9,160 nt of DNA from JBAYZQ01 sp041672385 (GTDB lineage Bacteria > Spirochaetota > Spirochaetia > Sphaerochaetales > Sphaerochaetaceae), in contig JBAYZQ010000089.1 in the NCBI GenBank assembly GCA_041672385.1, forward strand, positions 1 to 9,160, read 5' to 3'. Of this stretch, positions 1-5,543 are shown in pieces. A model generated the notes under the pieces. That model saw only the letters and a program-made list of their open reading frames with translations, made no database searches and had not been told where the DNA came from. Position numbers and translations under genes: made by a program. How positions within the stretch are numbered: the first letter of the stretch is position 1; every line of letters begins with the position of its first letter.

Positions 1-345
1 GATATTCTTTTTAATGAAGAAGGAGTAAAACTTGATTTTCTTACTGGGCAAGGTGGGTTTTTTAAAACAAAAGAAGTTGGTTTAAAAATGATGGCATCTG
101 CTACTCATACTCCTTGTCGAATCCTATCTAGCGCAGGCGAGGGAGGTGCATGGGGAATTGCAATATTAGCCTCATTCCTTAACCAGAATACAGATTTAGG
201 AACTTATCTTGATACTAAAGTATTCAAAGCATCTAAGAGTTCCTTAATTGAAGCTAGTAGTGAAAATATTAAGGGTTTTGAAAAGTTTTATACCAGATAT
301 AAAGAAGGTTTACCAATTGAAAAGGCTGCGATTGAAAATTTATAA
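1..345 (+). CDS. FGGY-family carbohydrate kinase, C-terminal fragment (probable L-ribulokinase role)
   Basis: This reading frame is open from base 1 to a TAA at 343-345, giving 114 residues that are only the C-terminal end of a kinase of roughly 500 residues. FGGY kinases phosphorylate pentoses, pentuloses or polyols with ATP in the cytoplasm. The fragment carries a GQGGFFKT segment and the AGEGGAWG motif at 133-156, the glycine-rich stretch of the second actin-like ATPase domain, followed by the usual helical tail ending in a LPIEKAAIENL-type sequence. The next gene, 84 bases downstream, is L-arabinose isomerase, whose product L-ribulose needs a kinase, so ribulokinase (AraB role) is the best guess. 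Xylulokinase-like annotations are common for this subgroup, and the substrate-binding N-terminal half is outside the window, so the substrate is not settled. The family call is secure. Confidence 0.88.
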   Translation, partial: DILFNEEGVKLDFLTGQGGFFKTKEVGLKMMASATHTPCRILSSAGEGGAWGIAILASFLNQNTDLGTYLDTKVFKASKSSLIEASSENIKGFEKFYTRYKEGLPIEKAAIENL

Positions 346-357
346 TTGGACTTTTAA

Positions 358-382
358 AGAAGATATATTTAGTTTATCTTCT
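358..382 (+). promoter_or_regulatory. Inverted repeat in the kinase-araA gap
   Basis: AGAAGATA (358-365) and TATCTTCT (375-382) are perfect 8-base complementary arms around a 9-base loop. The hairpin lies 12 bases after the kinase stop and has no T-run after it, so it is a poor intrinsic terminator. It may be an mRNA processing or stabilising hairpin between the two cistrons, or an operator. The repeat is seen; the function is a guess. Confidence 0.4.
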
Positions 383-397
383 CAAAATAAATAAATT

Positions 398-414
398 ACA
401 TAGAAAATCTATGT
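398..414 (+). promoter_or_regulatory. 17-base perfect inverted repeat just upstream of araA RBS
   Basis: ACATAGA (398-404), AAA spacer, TCTATGT (408-414): seven paired bases on each side of an odd centre. It ends five bases before the GGTGG that serves araA. Two readings are possible: an operator (for example for the LacI-type regulator encoded downstream) or a small RNA hairpin next to the ribosome binding site. Typical LacI-family operators have a central CG and an even centre, which this lacks, so assignment to that regulator is weak. Confidence 0.4.
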
Positions 415-419
415 TGAAT

Positions 420-424
420 GGTGG
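420..424 (+). promoter_or_regulatory. Ribosome binding site that decides the araA start
   Basis: GGTGG is spaced five bases from ATG at 430. The other in-frame ATG, at 418, overlaps this site and has no purine-rich sequence in front of it. Starting at 430 also gives an N-terminus that matches the usual AraA register, with the Trp-Phe before GSQHLYG beginning at residue 10, as in the E. coli enzyme. Confidence 0.6.
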
Positions 425-429
425 TTATT

Positions 430-1911
430 ATGAAGAATATTAATGATTTTTGTTTTTGGTTTTTAACAGGTTCTCAACATCTTTACGGAGAAGAAGCTTT
501 ATTAAAGGTTAAGGAAGATTCTCGAATAATGGTTGATTATCTAAATGATAAAGGAAATTTACCTTGCAAAATAGTTTTAAAAAGTACTTTAGTAGATGCA
601 AGTAGTATTGAAAAAACTATACTTGAAGCAGAGTTGGATACAAAGTGTGGTGGAGTAATTTGCTGGATGCATACTTTTTCTCCAGCAAAAATGTGGATAA
701 ATGGTTTGAACAAACTCACCAAACCAATGCTACAGATAAATACTCAATTTAATAGATCTATTCCTTATAAGACCATGGACATGGATTTTATGAATCTTAA
801 CCAAAGTGCTCATGGAGATAGGGAGTTTGGATATATTACAGCAAGAATGAATATTCCAAGAAACGTAATTGTAGGGTATTGGAAAGATTCTTCTTTTCAA
901 AAACGGATGTCCAATTGGATGAGGGCTGCAGCAACTACTGTTGCAGGAAGAAAGCTAACTGTTCTTCGTTTTGGTGATAATATGAGAAATGTTGCTGTAA
1001 CTTGCGGAGATAAAGTTGAAGCCTATATTAAACTTGGATGGAATGTTCCTTATTTTGGTATTGGTGATTTAGTTGATAAAATGAAGGAAGTTTCTACTAA
1101 AGATGTTGATAAATTAATGGAGGAATATTCCAGACTTTATGAATTTAATGGTTCTGGTCCTTCCTTCTTGGAACATGTAAGAGAACAAGCAAAAATGGAA
1201 ATTGGTATTGAAAGAATACTTATCGAAAATGAAGCTGAAGCTTTTTGTACAAATTTTGAAGATCTTCATGGACTAAAACAACTACCAGGTTTAGCTTGCC
1301 AGCATCTTATGCAAAGGGGTTATGGTTTTGCAGGAGAAGGTGATTGGAAAACAGCTGCCATGGTTAGAACTCTAAAAATGATGGGAGAAGGTCTTGAAGG
1401 TGGATGTTCCTTTATGGAAGATTATACTTATAATCTGGAAGAAGGAGATGAATGCGAGCTTGGAGCTCACATGCTTGAAGTTTGTCCTTCAATAACCGAC
1501 GAAAAACCTAAAATTGTAGTAAATCCCCTAGGAATTGGTGATAAGGAAGATCCTGCAAGACTTGTCTTCACAGGTAAGGCAGGTGATGGTTTTACTCTTT
1601 CAATTGTTGATATTGGAGGTCGTTTGCGGGCTGTTTTGAATGAGGTTAAATTAATTACTCCACCAGAAGAATTCTTGAAATTACCCGTTGCAAGAGCTCT
1701 TTGGAAACCACTTCCAAACTTTATTACTTCATCTGAATGTTGGATTCTTTCAGGAGCTGGACACCATAACACCCTTAGTACTGCCGTTGAACGTGAATCA
1801 ATAATATTCTGGTCTGAGATGAACTCAATTGAGCTTCTTACAATTGGAAAGGGAACAACTGTTGAGTCTTTTAGGATGCAAGATAGATGGAATAGAGCAG
1901 CTTATCGTTAG
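430..1911 (+). CDS. araA: L-arabinose isomerase
   Basis: A cytoplasmic Mn(II)-dependent isomerase converting L-arabinose to L-ribulose, the first step of the bacterial arabinose pathway. The protein is 493 residues from ATG 430, the normal family length (about 490-500). Hallmarks are GSQHLYGEE near the N-terminus, GFAGEGDWKT, FMEDYTY, GAHMLEVCPS and SGAGHH. The metal and catalytic residues known from E. coli AraA (Glu306, Glu333, His350 and the His pair near 450) correspond to Glu303, Glu330, His347 and His445/446 here, so the enzyme looks intact. An in-frame ATG at 418 would add four residues but has no ribosome binding site. It follows the sugar kinase by 84 bases and precedes a LacI-type regulator by 89 bases, probably in one operon. 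Base composition is less AT-rich than the defence-like genes further right (24 of 60 G+C in 1321-1380, against 9 of 60 in 4141-4200). Confidence 0.97.
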   Translation: MKNINDFCFWFLTGSQHLYGEEALLKVKEDSRIMVDYLNDKGNLPCKIVLKSTLVDASSIEKTILEAELDTKCGGVICWMHTFSPAKMWINGLNKLTKPMLQINTQFNRSIPYKTMDMDFMNLNQSAHGDREFGYITARMNIPRNVIVGYWKDSSFQKRMSNWMRAAATTVAGRKLTVLRFGDNMRNVAVTCGDKVEAYIKLGWNVPYFGIGDLVDKMKEVSTKDVDKLMEEYSRLYEFNGSGPSFLEHVREQAKMEIGIERILIENEAEAFCTNFEDLHGLKQLPGLACQHLMQRGYGFAGEGDWKTAAMVRTLKMMGEGLEGGCSFMEDYTYNLEEGDECELGAHMLEVCPSITDEKPKIVVNPLGIGDKEDPARLVFTGKAGDGFTLSIVDIGGRLRAVLNEVKLITPPEEFLKLPVARALWKPLPNFITSSECWILSGAGHHNTLSTAVERESIIFWSEMNSIELLTIGKGTTVESFRMQDRWNRAAYR

Positions 1912-1962
1912 AGATTGTTGAAGGGAGAAAGCTTGAAAAATAAACAAAAAATAGGTACCATG

Positions 1963-1983
1963 TTTTATCAATAAGTGATAAAA
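1963..1983 (+). promoter_or_regulatory. Perfect inverted repeat upstream of the LacI-type regulator
   Basis: TTTTATCA (1963-1970), spacer ATAAG, TGATAAAA (1976-1983): eight-base perfect arms ending three bases before the regulator's GAGAGGA ribosome binding site. The position fits an autoregulatory operator or a hairpin limiting translation of the regulator. There is no T-run after it, so a terminator is unlikely on this strand. The sequence is unlike the repeat in front of araA. Confidence 0.45.
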
Positions 1984-1986
1984 AGT

Positions 1987-1993
1987 GAGAGGA
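1987..1993 (+). promoter_or_regulatory. Ribosome binding site for a TTG start
   Basis: GAGAGGA ends seven bases before TTG at 2001. This placement, together with the start of the helix-turn-helix right after it (residue 3 onward), supports the rare TTG codon as the true start. No ATG or GTG lies in a suitable position for the DNA-binding domain. Confidence 0.7.
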
Positions 1994-2000
1994 AATATAC

Positions 2001-3017
2001 TTGAAAATAACTGAGATTGCCAAAGAAGCAGGAGTGTCGATTGGTACAGTTGACAGGGTCTTACATAACAGGGGACGTGTGTCTGATAAAACACGGGAAA
2101 AAATTGAAAAAATAATTAAAGAAAACAATTATCGTCCCAATCAAATGGCTAGAAATCTTAAGATTGGTAAAAAACTCAGCATCGGTATTTTGATTCCTTC
2201 TCTTGATAGTGAGGGTGGTTACTGGAAAGCCATAATGGATGGTATGGAGGCAGCTTTAGAGGAACTGCAAAGCTTTTCTGTTTCTTCTACCGTAATGGAA
2301 TTTTCCAGAAATCTAAAAAACGATATGATTGAAAAAGGTAGGGCCTTAATTGCAGAAGGTGTTGATGTTATTGCCTTGCCTCCTGTTGTTCAAGAGGAAT
2401 CCTATCAATTGATTAAATACATGGAGAATTTGCCTTATGCGTTTTTTGATTCTCCCTTAGCTAATACTTTTCCAATAACAGAAAACCTTCAAGACCCTTA
2501 TAAAGCTGGAACGTGTGGAGCTAGACTTATGGAACTTTTTCAGCCTGTTGATGGACGTTTTATCTGCCTTCAAATGCATGATACTGCTTATAATCTTCAA
2601 TGTAGGGCTCAGGGCTTTATTGATTATTTCAAAGATAAAGATGTTTCTGTATTGAATGTTAGATGGAATGGAGATTATAAAGAGAAATTCTATTTATTTC
2701 TTGACAAACTTTTTTATAAGCATCCAGCTACAAATGGTCTTTTTGTTACCAATGATATTACTGGAATAGTATCAAAACATCTTTCAGAAACTCTCAAAAC
2801 TGATATGCCAATAATAATAGGTTTTGATTTGGTAAACATAAATCCTGATGAATTAGAAAAGGGAAATATTTCCGCTTTAATTTCTCAACAACCAAGAATG
2901 CAAGGTTATAATACTATTAATGAAATTTTCAGAATTCTTATGATGGATCAAAAGAATACTATTCCTACTTCAAAAATACCAATTGAAATAATTCTTAAAG
3001 AAAACCTCAATAATTAG
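2001..3017 (+). CDS. LacI-family transcriptional regulator (candidate arabinose-operon regulator)
   Basis: A 338-residue DNA-binding protein, the usual LacI/GalR length. Residues 3-22 form the N-terminal helix-turn-helix (EIAKEAGVSIGTVDRVLH), followed by the RGRVSDKTREKI helix, a hinge around residues 45-58 (YRPNQMARNLK) and a periplasmic-binding-protein-like effector domain from about residue 60 (IGILIP) to the end. Such proteins usually repress sugar genes and release DNA when a sugar or sugar phosphate binds. The start is TTG with a good ribosome binding site. It sits 89 bases after araA and is followed by a strong hairpin, so it is probably the last gene of the arabinose operon and may control it. 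The arabinose link rests only on position. It differs from AraR of Bacillus, which has a GntR-type DNA-binding domain joined to a similar effector domain, and from AraC of E. coli. Confidence 0.9.
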   Translation: MKITEIAKEAGVSIGTVDRVLHNRGRVSDKTREKIEKIIKENNYRPNQMARNLKIGKKLSIGILIPSLDSEGGYWKAIMDGMEAALEELQSFSVSSTVMEFSRNLKNDMIEKGRALIAEGVDVIALPPVVQEESYQLIKYMENLPYAFFDSPLANTFPITENLQDPYKAGTCGARLMELFQPVDGRFICLQMHDTAYNLQCRAQGFIDYFKDKDVSVLNVRWNGDYKEKFYLFLDKLFYKHPATNGLFVTNDITGIVSKHLSETLKTDMPIIIGFDLVNINPDELEKGNISALISQQPRMQGYNTINEIFRILMMDQKNTIPTSKIPIEIILKENLNN

Positions 3018-3021
3018 ATAT

Positions 3022-3066
3022 AAAAGTTCGCAAAAATAAAATGCTATTTTAGATATGCGAACTTTT
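3022..3066 (+). terminator. Strong hairpin terminator after the LacI-type regulator
   Basis: AAAAGTTCGCA (3022-3032) pairs perfectly with TGCGAACTTTT (3056-3066). The loop can extend the stem with AAAATA (3033-3038) against TATTTT (3045-3050), leaving a five-base bulge at 3051-3055. The 3' arm ends in TTTT and the 5' arm begins with AAAA, so it could work as an intrinsic terminator in either direction. It begins four bases after the regulator stop and marks the end of the arabinose operon. Confidence 0.75.
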
Positions 3067-3490
3067 AAAATGCAAAAAGAGGAGCCTCTCCAAAGAAAGT
3101 TACCAAGTTTTAGATACAATTAATACTTAGATTGTTGTATGTTTGTGCATTAAAGTATTGCTTATTGATACTGCATGGTTGATATGATTAGCAAATAATA
3201 TTTGAAAAAAAAGTGTGAGTTTCAGAGAGAATAAAAGTCAGAAATGATTTAAATACTTTACTTCCTTTATTAGCAAGAAACACAGTATTGTCATTAATGT
3301 ATTTTAATAAAGAAAGTCAATTTTATTTAAGTTGGTTCAGCTTTTTCTTGGTCGTTTTTTAAAGAAATTAAAATTTTTTTAAAAAATAAGGAAGAATTAA
3401 TTGCCCTAAAATTTTAACAAAACATAAAAATATTGGCAAATATGACAAAAAAATGGAATTAGCACTGGAATTTTGAAATTTAGTGTAGTA
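3067..3490. other. AT-rich gap without a recognisable gene
   Basis: No gene that I can support lies here on either strand. One + frame is open for 47 codons (3219-3362), reading into a hydrophobic, protein-like tail (SLMYFNKESQFYLSWFSFFL), but it has no convincing start or ribosome binding site and such a stretch is possible by chance in DNA this AT-rich. TGGAATT occurs twice with a 12-base period (3454-3460 and 3466-3472) just upstream of the ATPase gene. A/T-only inverted arms occur at 3355-3362 and 3379-3386. I see no tRNA, transposase or CRISPR-like repeat. Confidence 0.5.
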
Positions 3491-3512
3491 TATTTTAAGA
3501 GAATCTAAAATA
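3466..3512 (+). promoter_or_regulatory. Possible promoter and operator of the ATPase cassette
   Basis: A weak -35-like TGGAAT (3466-3471) lies 17 bases before a -10-like TATATT (3489-3494). Inverted arms TATTTTA (3491-3497) and TAAAATA (3506-3512) with an 8-base spacer overlap the -10 and stop eight bases before the AGGAGG ribosome binding site, a place where an autoregulator could bind. All elements are A/T-rich and could arise by chance. Confidence 0.3.
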
Positions 3513-3531
3513 GCAAGACGAGGAGGTAAAA

Positions 3532-4671
3532 ATGTTATTATCATATAGTGCAAAAAACTTTTATTCTTTTAAAGAAGGGATTGAAGTATCTTTCAGATTA
3601 CCTAATTCATATCTCAAATCAACATCTAATACTAAAAAGGTTACAAATGCACTTTGTATAAAAGGAGCAAATGGCGCCGGAAAATCTAATGCATTAAAAG
3701 TTTTAGATTTCCTTACAAAATTTTGTTGTAATTCTTTTTCATTAAAACCAGAGGACCCTTTGAATTTTAAATCATTTTTTGACAATGAAACACCTACAGA
3801 CTTTAAAGTTGAATTTGAAATTAATGGAATTGAATATGTTTATGACTTGAGTATAACAAAGAAAGAAGTATTAAATGAATCAATTATTCGTAAAATAAAA
3901 CGTGGTAGTGTTTTGTTTGAAAGAATTAAAAATAAAATAACAAAGACTACTGAAGAATTTAATGAGTTAAAAGAAATAAAATTAAGATCAAATGCGTCTA
4001 TTATTAGCACCGCTCATCAATATGAAATAAAAAAAATTGATTTTGCATATTCCTTTTTTTTCAATTTTATAACTTCAATTAATACATCTTTAAGTTTGTT
4101 AGGAGAAACAGAGAATGAATCCTTTAACAAACGATATTCAGAATCTGAAAAAAATTTTTCATTTACTAAAGAAATATTAAAAAAATTTGATTTAGGAATT
4201 AAGGATATAATTATAAAAGAAAGAAAAATAGATGAAAATGAAACAAAATATATACCCTACTTTATTCATGAAAATAATGGGAAAGACTATAATTTGCTCT
4301 TTGAACAAGAATCAAGTGGGACTCAAAACTTATATTATCAACTTTACATATATAAAGTAGCTCTTGAATTAGGGTGTGTTTTTGCTTTGGATGAGTTTGA
4401 TAATGATTTACATCCAGATATTTTGCCTTTACTTGTAGATTTATTTACGAGGGAAGAAACCAATCCGAATAATGCTCAATTTATATTCACTACTCATAGT
4501 TCTTCCATTTTAGATCAAATGGGAAAATATCGAACAATACTAGTAAATAAAGAAGAAAATGAAAGTTATTTATATCGTCTTGATGAACTCCCAGGAGACA
4601 TGATTAGAAATGACAGACCCTTAGAACCTGTATACCGAAGTGGTAAAATTGGGGGTGTTCCTAAGGTATGA
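3532..4671 (+). CDS. AAA15-type (SMC/ABC-like) ATPase, candidate phage-defence or abortive-infection ATPase
   Basis: A 379-residue soluble ATPase. Walker A GANGAGKS is at residues 45-52 (Lys51), an ABC-signature-like SSGTQ at 261-265, Walker B with CVFALDE at 282-288 (Asp287, Glu288), a FDNDLHP D-loop region ending at 295, and a switch histidine in FTTHSSS (His322). The N-terminus (LLSYSAKNFYSFKEG) and the C-terminus (YRSGKIGGVPKV) are typical of the AAA15 group (COG1106-like), which includes RloA/AbiLi and PARIS AriA. There is no TOPRIM nuclease domain after the ATPase, so it is not an OLD nuclease. In this group the ATPase usually senses infection and controls a partner protein. AGGAGG lies five bases before the ATG. 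Its TGA overlaps the ATG of the next gene, indicating translational coupling and a joint function. The gene is markedly AT-rich and sits between two sugar-related units, which suggests transfer. The family call is firm; the defence role is inference. Confidence 0.85.
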   Translation: MLLSYSAKNFYSFKEGIEVSFRLPNSYLKSTSNTKKVTNALCIKGANGAGKSNALKVLDFLTKFCCNSFSLKPEDPLNFKSFFDNETPTDFKVEFEINGIEYVYDLSITKKEVLNESIIRKIKRGSVLFERIKNKITKTTEEFNELKEIKLRSNASIISTAHQYEIKKIDFAYSFFFNFITSINTSLSLLGETENESFNKRYSESEKNFSFTKEILKKFDLGIKDIIIKERKIDENETKYIPYFIHENNGKDYNLLFEQESSGTQNLYYQLYIYKVALELGCVFALDEFDNDLHPDILPLLVDLFTREETNPNNAQFIFTTHSSSILDQMGKYRTILVNKEENESYLYRLDELPGDMIRNDRPLEPVYRSGKIGGVPKV

Positions 4672-5177
4672 GAAATTATTCAAATGGAAAAAAAGACAAA
4701 TTTATTAATTCCTTTCCGACTGAAAGTCTTGAAAGTGGAACTTGTAACATTAGTGACCGATGTAAATTTAATTTTTCTTTTTTTGATTGTTCTCAAGAAG
4801 CTGGACAAGATTTTAAAGATTGGACTATGCAAGAAATTTGTAAATTATTAAAAAAATTAATAGAATATAGTAAGATGTCTCTTAAACATTGGGAGACTGT
4901 TGCTATCGGATCAGGGAAACATAAAAGAAGTGTTTATGTTAGTTATGGAAATTTTCCGAGAAAAACTGATTTTTATTTTCCAAAACATATTCCATATCAA
5001 GCAATTTGGGGCCGTTTTAGACTTGAGCAATCTGTTCGTCTGGTTGGATTTACAATCCCTTCCGAATTTAATGAGACTAAAAGTAATAATAAAAAAACAG
5101 AATATAAATTTGATTGTAATACCTTTTATATTGTTTTTTTGGATAAAAATCATCGCTTTTATAAAATGGATAAATAA
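4668..5177 (+). CDS. Uncharacterised 169-aa protein coupled to the AAA15 ATPase; candidate effector or toxin
   Basis: I do not recognise a named family. The start ATG overlaps the ATPase stop (ATGA, 4668-4671), with TAAGG directly before it. The protein has no signal peptide or membrane segment and is probably cytoplasmic. Three blocks look structured and conserved in style: FNFSFFDCSQEAGQDFKDW (34-52), GRFRLEQSVRLVGFTI (115-130) and DCNTFYIVFLDKNHRFY (149-165), the last ending in a hydrophobic strand followed by Asp-x-x-His-x-Phe-Tyr. Between them are a basic KHKR segment (84-87) and KTDFYFPKHIPYQAIW (99-114). A helical stretch with several Lys residues lies at 53-75. It is too short and has the wrong motifs for RloB/AbiLii, and it does not look like a DUF4435 (AriB) protein. 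Its tight coupling to the ATPase suggests an effector, toxin or antitoxin. The gene itself is well supported by coupling and length; the function is open. Confidence 0.75.
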   Translation: MRNYSNGKKDKFINSFPTESLESGTCNISDRCKFNFSFFDCSQEAGQDFKDWTMQEICKLLKKLIEYSKMSLKHWETVAIGSGKHKRSVYVSYGNFPRKTDFYFPKHIPYQAIWGRFRLEQSVRLVGFTIPSEFNETKSNNKKTEYKFDCNTFYIVFLDKNHRFYKMDK

Positions 5178-5409
5178 AAGAAGTAAAATATATTTTGGTA
5201 GGTAGACATATATTAACATCTCCTTACGGAATATCTAAAAAACAAGGTGAATTTAATTTTGCTACTTCATATAGTTCAAAAACTCTGTATCAATCAAATA
5301 CTTCTTAGCAATTGAGTCAGCTTATATTTTAGATGTTGGCTTAGGAATTTCAATTTACATTATAATTTTAATCAGATTCTTTAATAAAAAAATTCTTGAA
5401 TTCTTATAA
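5174..5409 (+). pseudogene. Possible decayed short reading frame after the ATPase cassette
   Basis: Two overlapping open stretches in different frames follow each other: 5174-5308 (44 codons, including VGRHILTSPYGISKKQGEF, TAG stop) and 5275-5409 (44 codons, including AIESAYILDVGLGISIYIII, TAA stop). The second reads like a membrane helix followed by a basic tail (RFFNKK). A single frameshift between 5275 and 5305 would join them into a small membrane protein. Neither has a convincing start or ribosome binding site, and in DNA this AT-rich chance openness is quite possible. I do not recognise a family. It could be the remnant of a third gene of the cassette, or nothing. Confidence 0.2.
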
Positions 5410-5423
5410 TTCATGCCTATAAT
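5396..5423 (+). promoter_or_regulatory. Candidate sigma-70-type promoter for the two-component operon
   Basis: TTGAAT (5396-5401) is separated by 16 bases from a consensus TATAAT (5418-5423). Transcription would start near 5430 and give a leader of about 114 bases that includes the CCTTATAAGG palindrome. A second possibility is TTTAAA (5486-5491), 18 bases, TATAAT (5510-5515), which would leave only about 20 bases of leader. In DNA this AT-rich either could be chance. Confidence 0.4.
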
Positions 5424-5447
5424 GAAACAAAACCGGAAAGTAATATT

Positions 5448-5457
5448 CCTTATAAGG
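5448..5457 (+). promoter_or_regulatory. Palindrome CCTTATAAGG upstream of the histidine kinase
   Basis: A perfect ten-base palindrome about 25 bases downstream of the candidate promoter and about 87 bases before the kinase start. The same half-sites, CCTTA and TAAGG, recur with a four-base spacer just before the binding-protein gene (8494-8513). This makes a shared regulator site worth considering, although AraC-type regulators more often bind direct repeats. Confidence 0.3.
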
Positions 5458-5543
5458 GAGCAAAAAAGAAAAATAAGGGGAAGGGTTTAAACTATTAGAA
5501 AAAAGATTTTATAATAATTGAAGAAAAAGGGAGATAGCAGGTT

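Larger units (their letters stand above)
5178..5543. other. Gap between the defence-like cassette and the two-component genes
   Basis: No intact gene is visible. The left half holds the two broken open stretches described at 5174-5409. The right half holds two promoter-like signals (5396-5423 and about 5486-5515), the palindrome at 5448-5457 and the purine-rich leader of the histidine kinase gene. I see no clear terminator for the ATPase cassette; short A/T-rich arms GAATT (5398-5402) and AATTC (5408-5412) are too weak to call. Confidence 0.5.

Noticed and set aside
418..429. ATG at 418 as the araA start
   Set aside because: It lacks a ribosome binding site and overlaps the one used by ATG 430; the 430 start matches the usual N-terminal register of the enzyme.
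1467..1772. Open frame of 101 codons on the minus strand inside araA
   Set aside because: It lies entirely opposite a conserved enzyme whose active-site residues are intact and has no family resemblance; it is a coding shadow.
3154..3172. AGTAT/ATACT inverted arms in the gap after the terminator
   Set aside because: Five base pairs around a nine-base loop are too weak to call a structured RNA or a binding site.
3219..3362. 47-codon hydrophobic open stretch in the gap before the ATPase
   Set aside because: There is no start codon with a ribosome binding site, no recognised family, and its length is within reach of chance at this base composition.
3355..3386. TTTTTTAA/TTAAAAAA inverted arms as a terminator
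   Set aside because: The stem is made only of A-T pairs within a homopolymer-rich stretch; such symmetry is expected by chance here.
3532..4671. OLD-family nuclease
   Set aside because: The protein ends about 57 residues after the switch histidine, leaving no room for a TOPRIM nuclease domain.
3532..5177. PARIS (AriA-AriB) or RloA-RloB/AbiL system
   Set aside because: The ATPase type fits, but the 169-aa partner shows no resemblance that I can see to DUF4435 or RloB proteins and is shorter than both.
4900..5219. Open frames of about 100 codons on both strands across the end of the 169-aa gene
   Set aside because: Both are out of frame with the coupled gene, are built of low-complexity Ile/Lys/Phe-rich sequence caused by the A/T content, and have no ribosome binding site of note.
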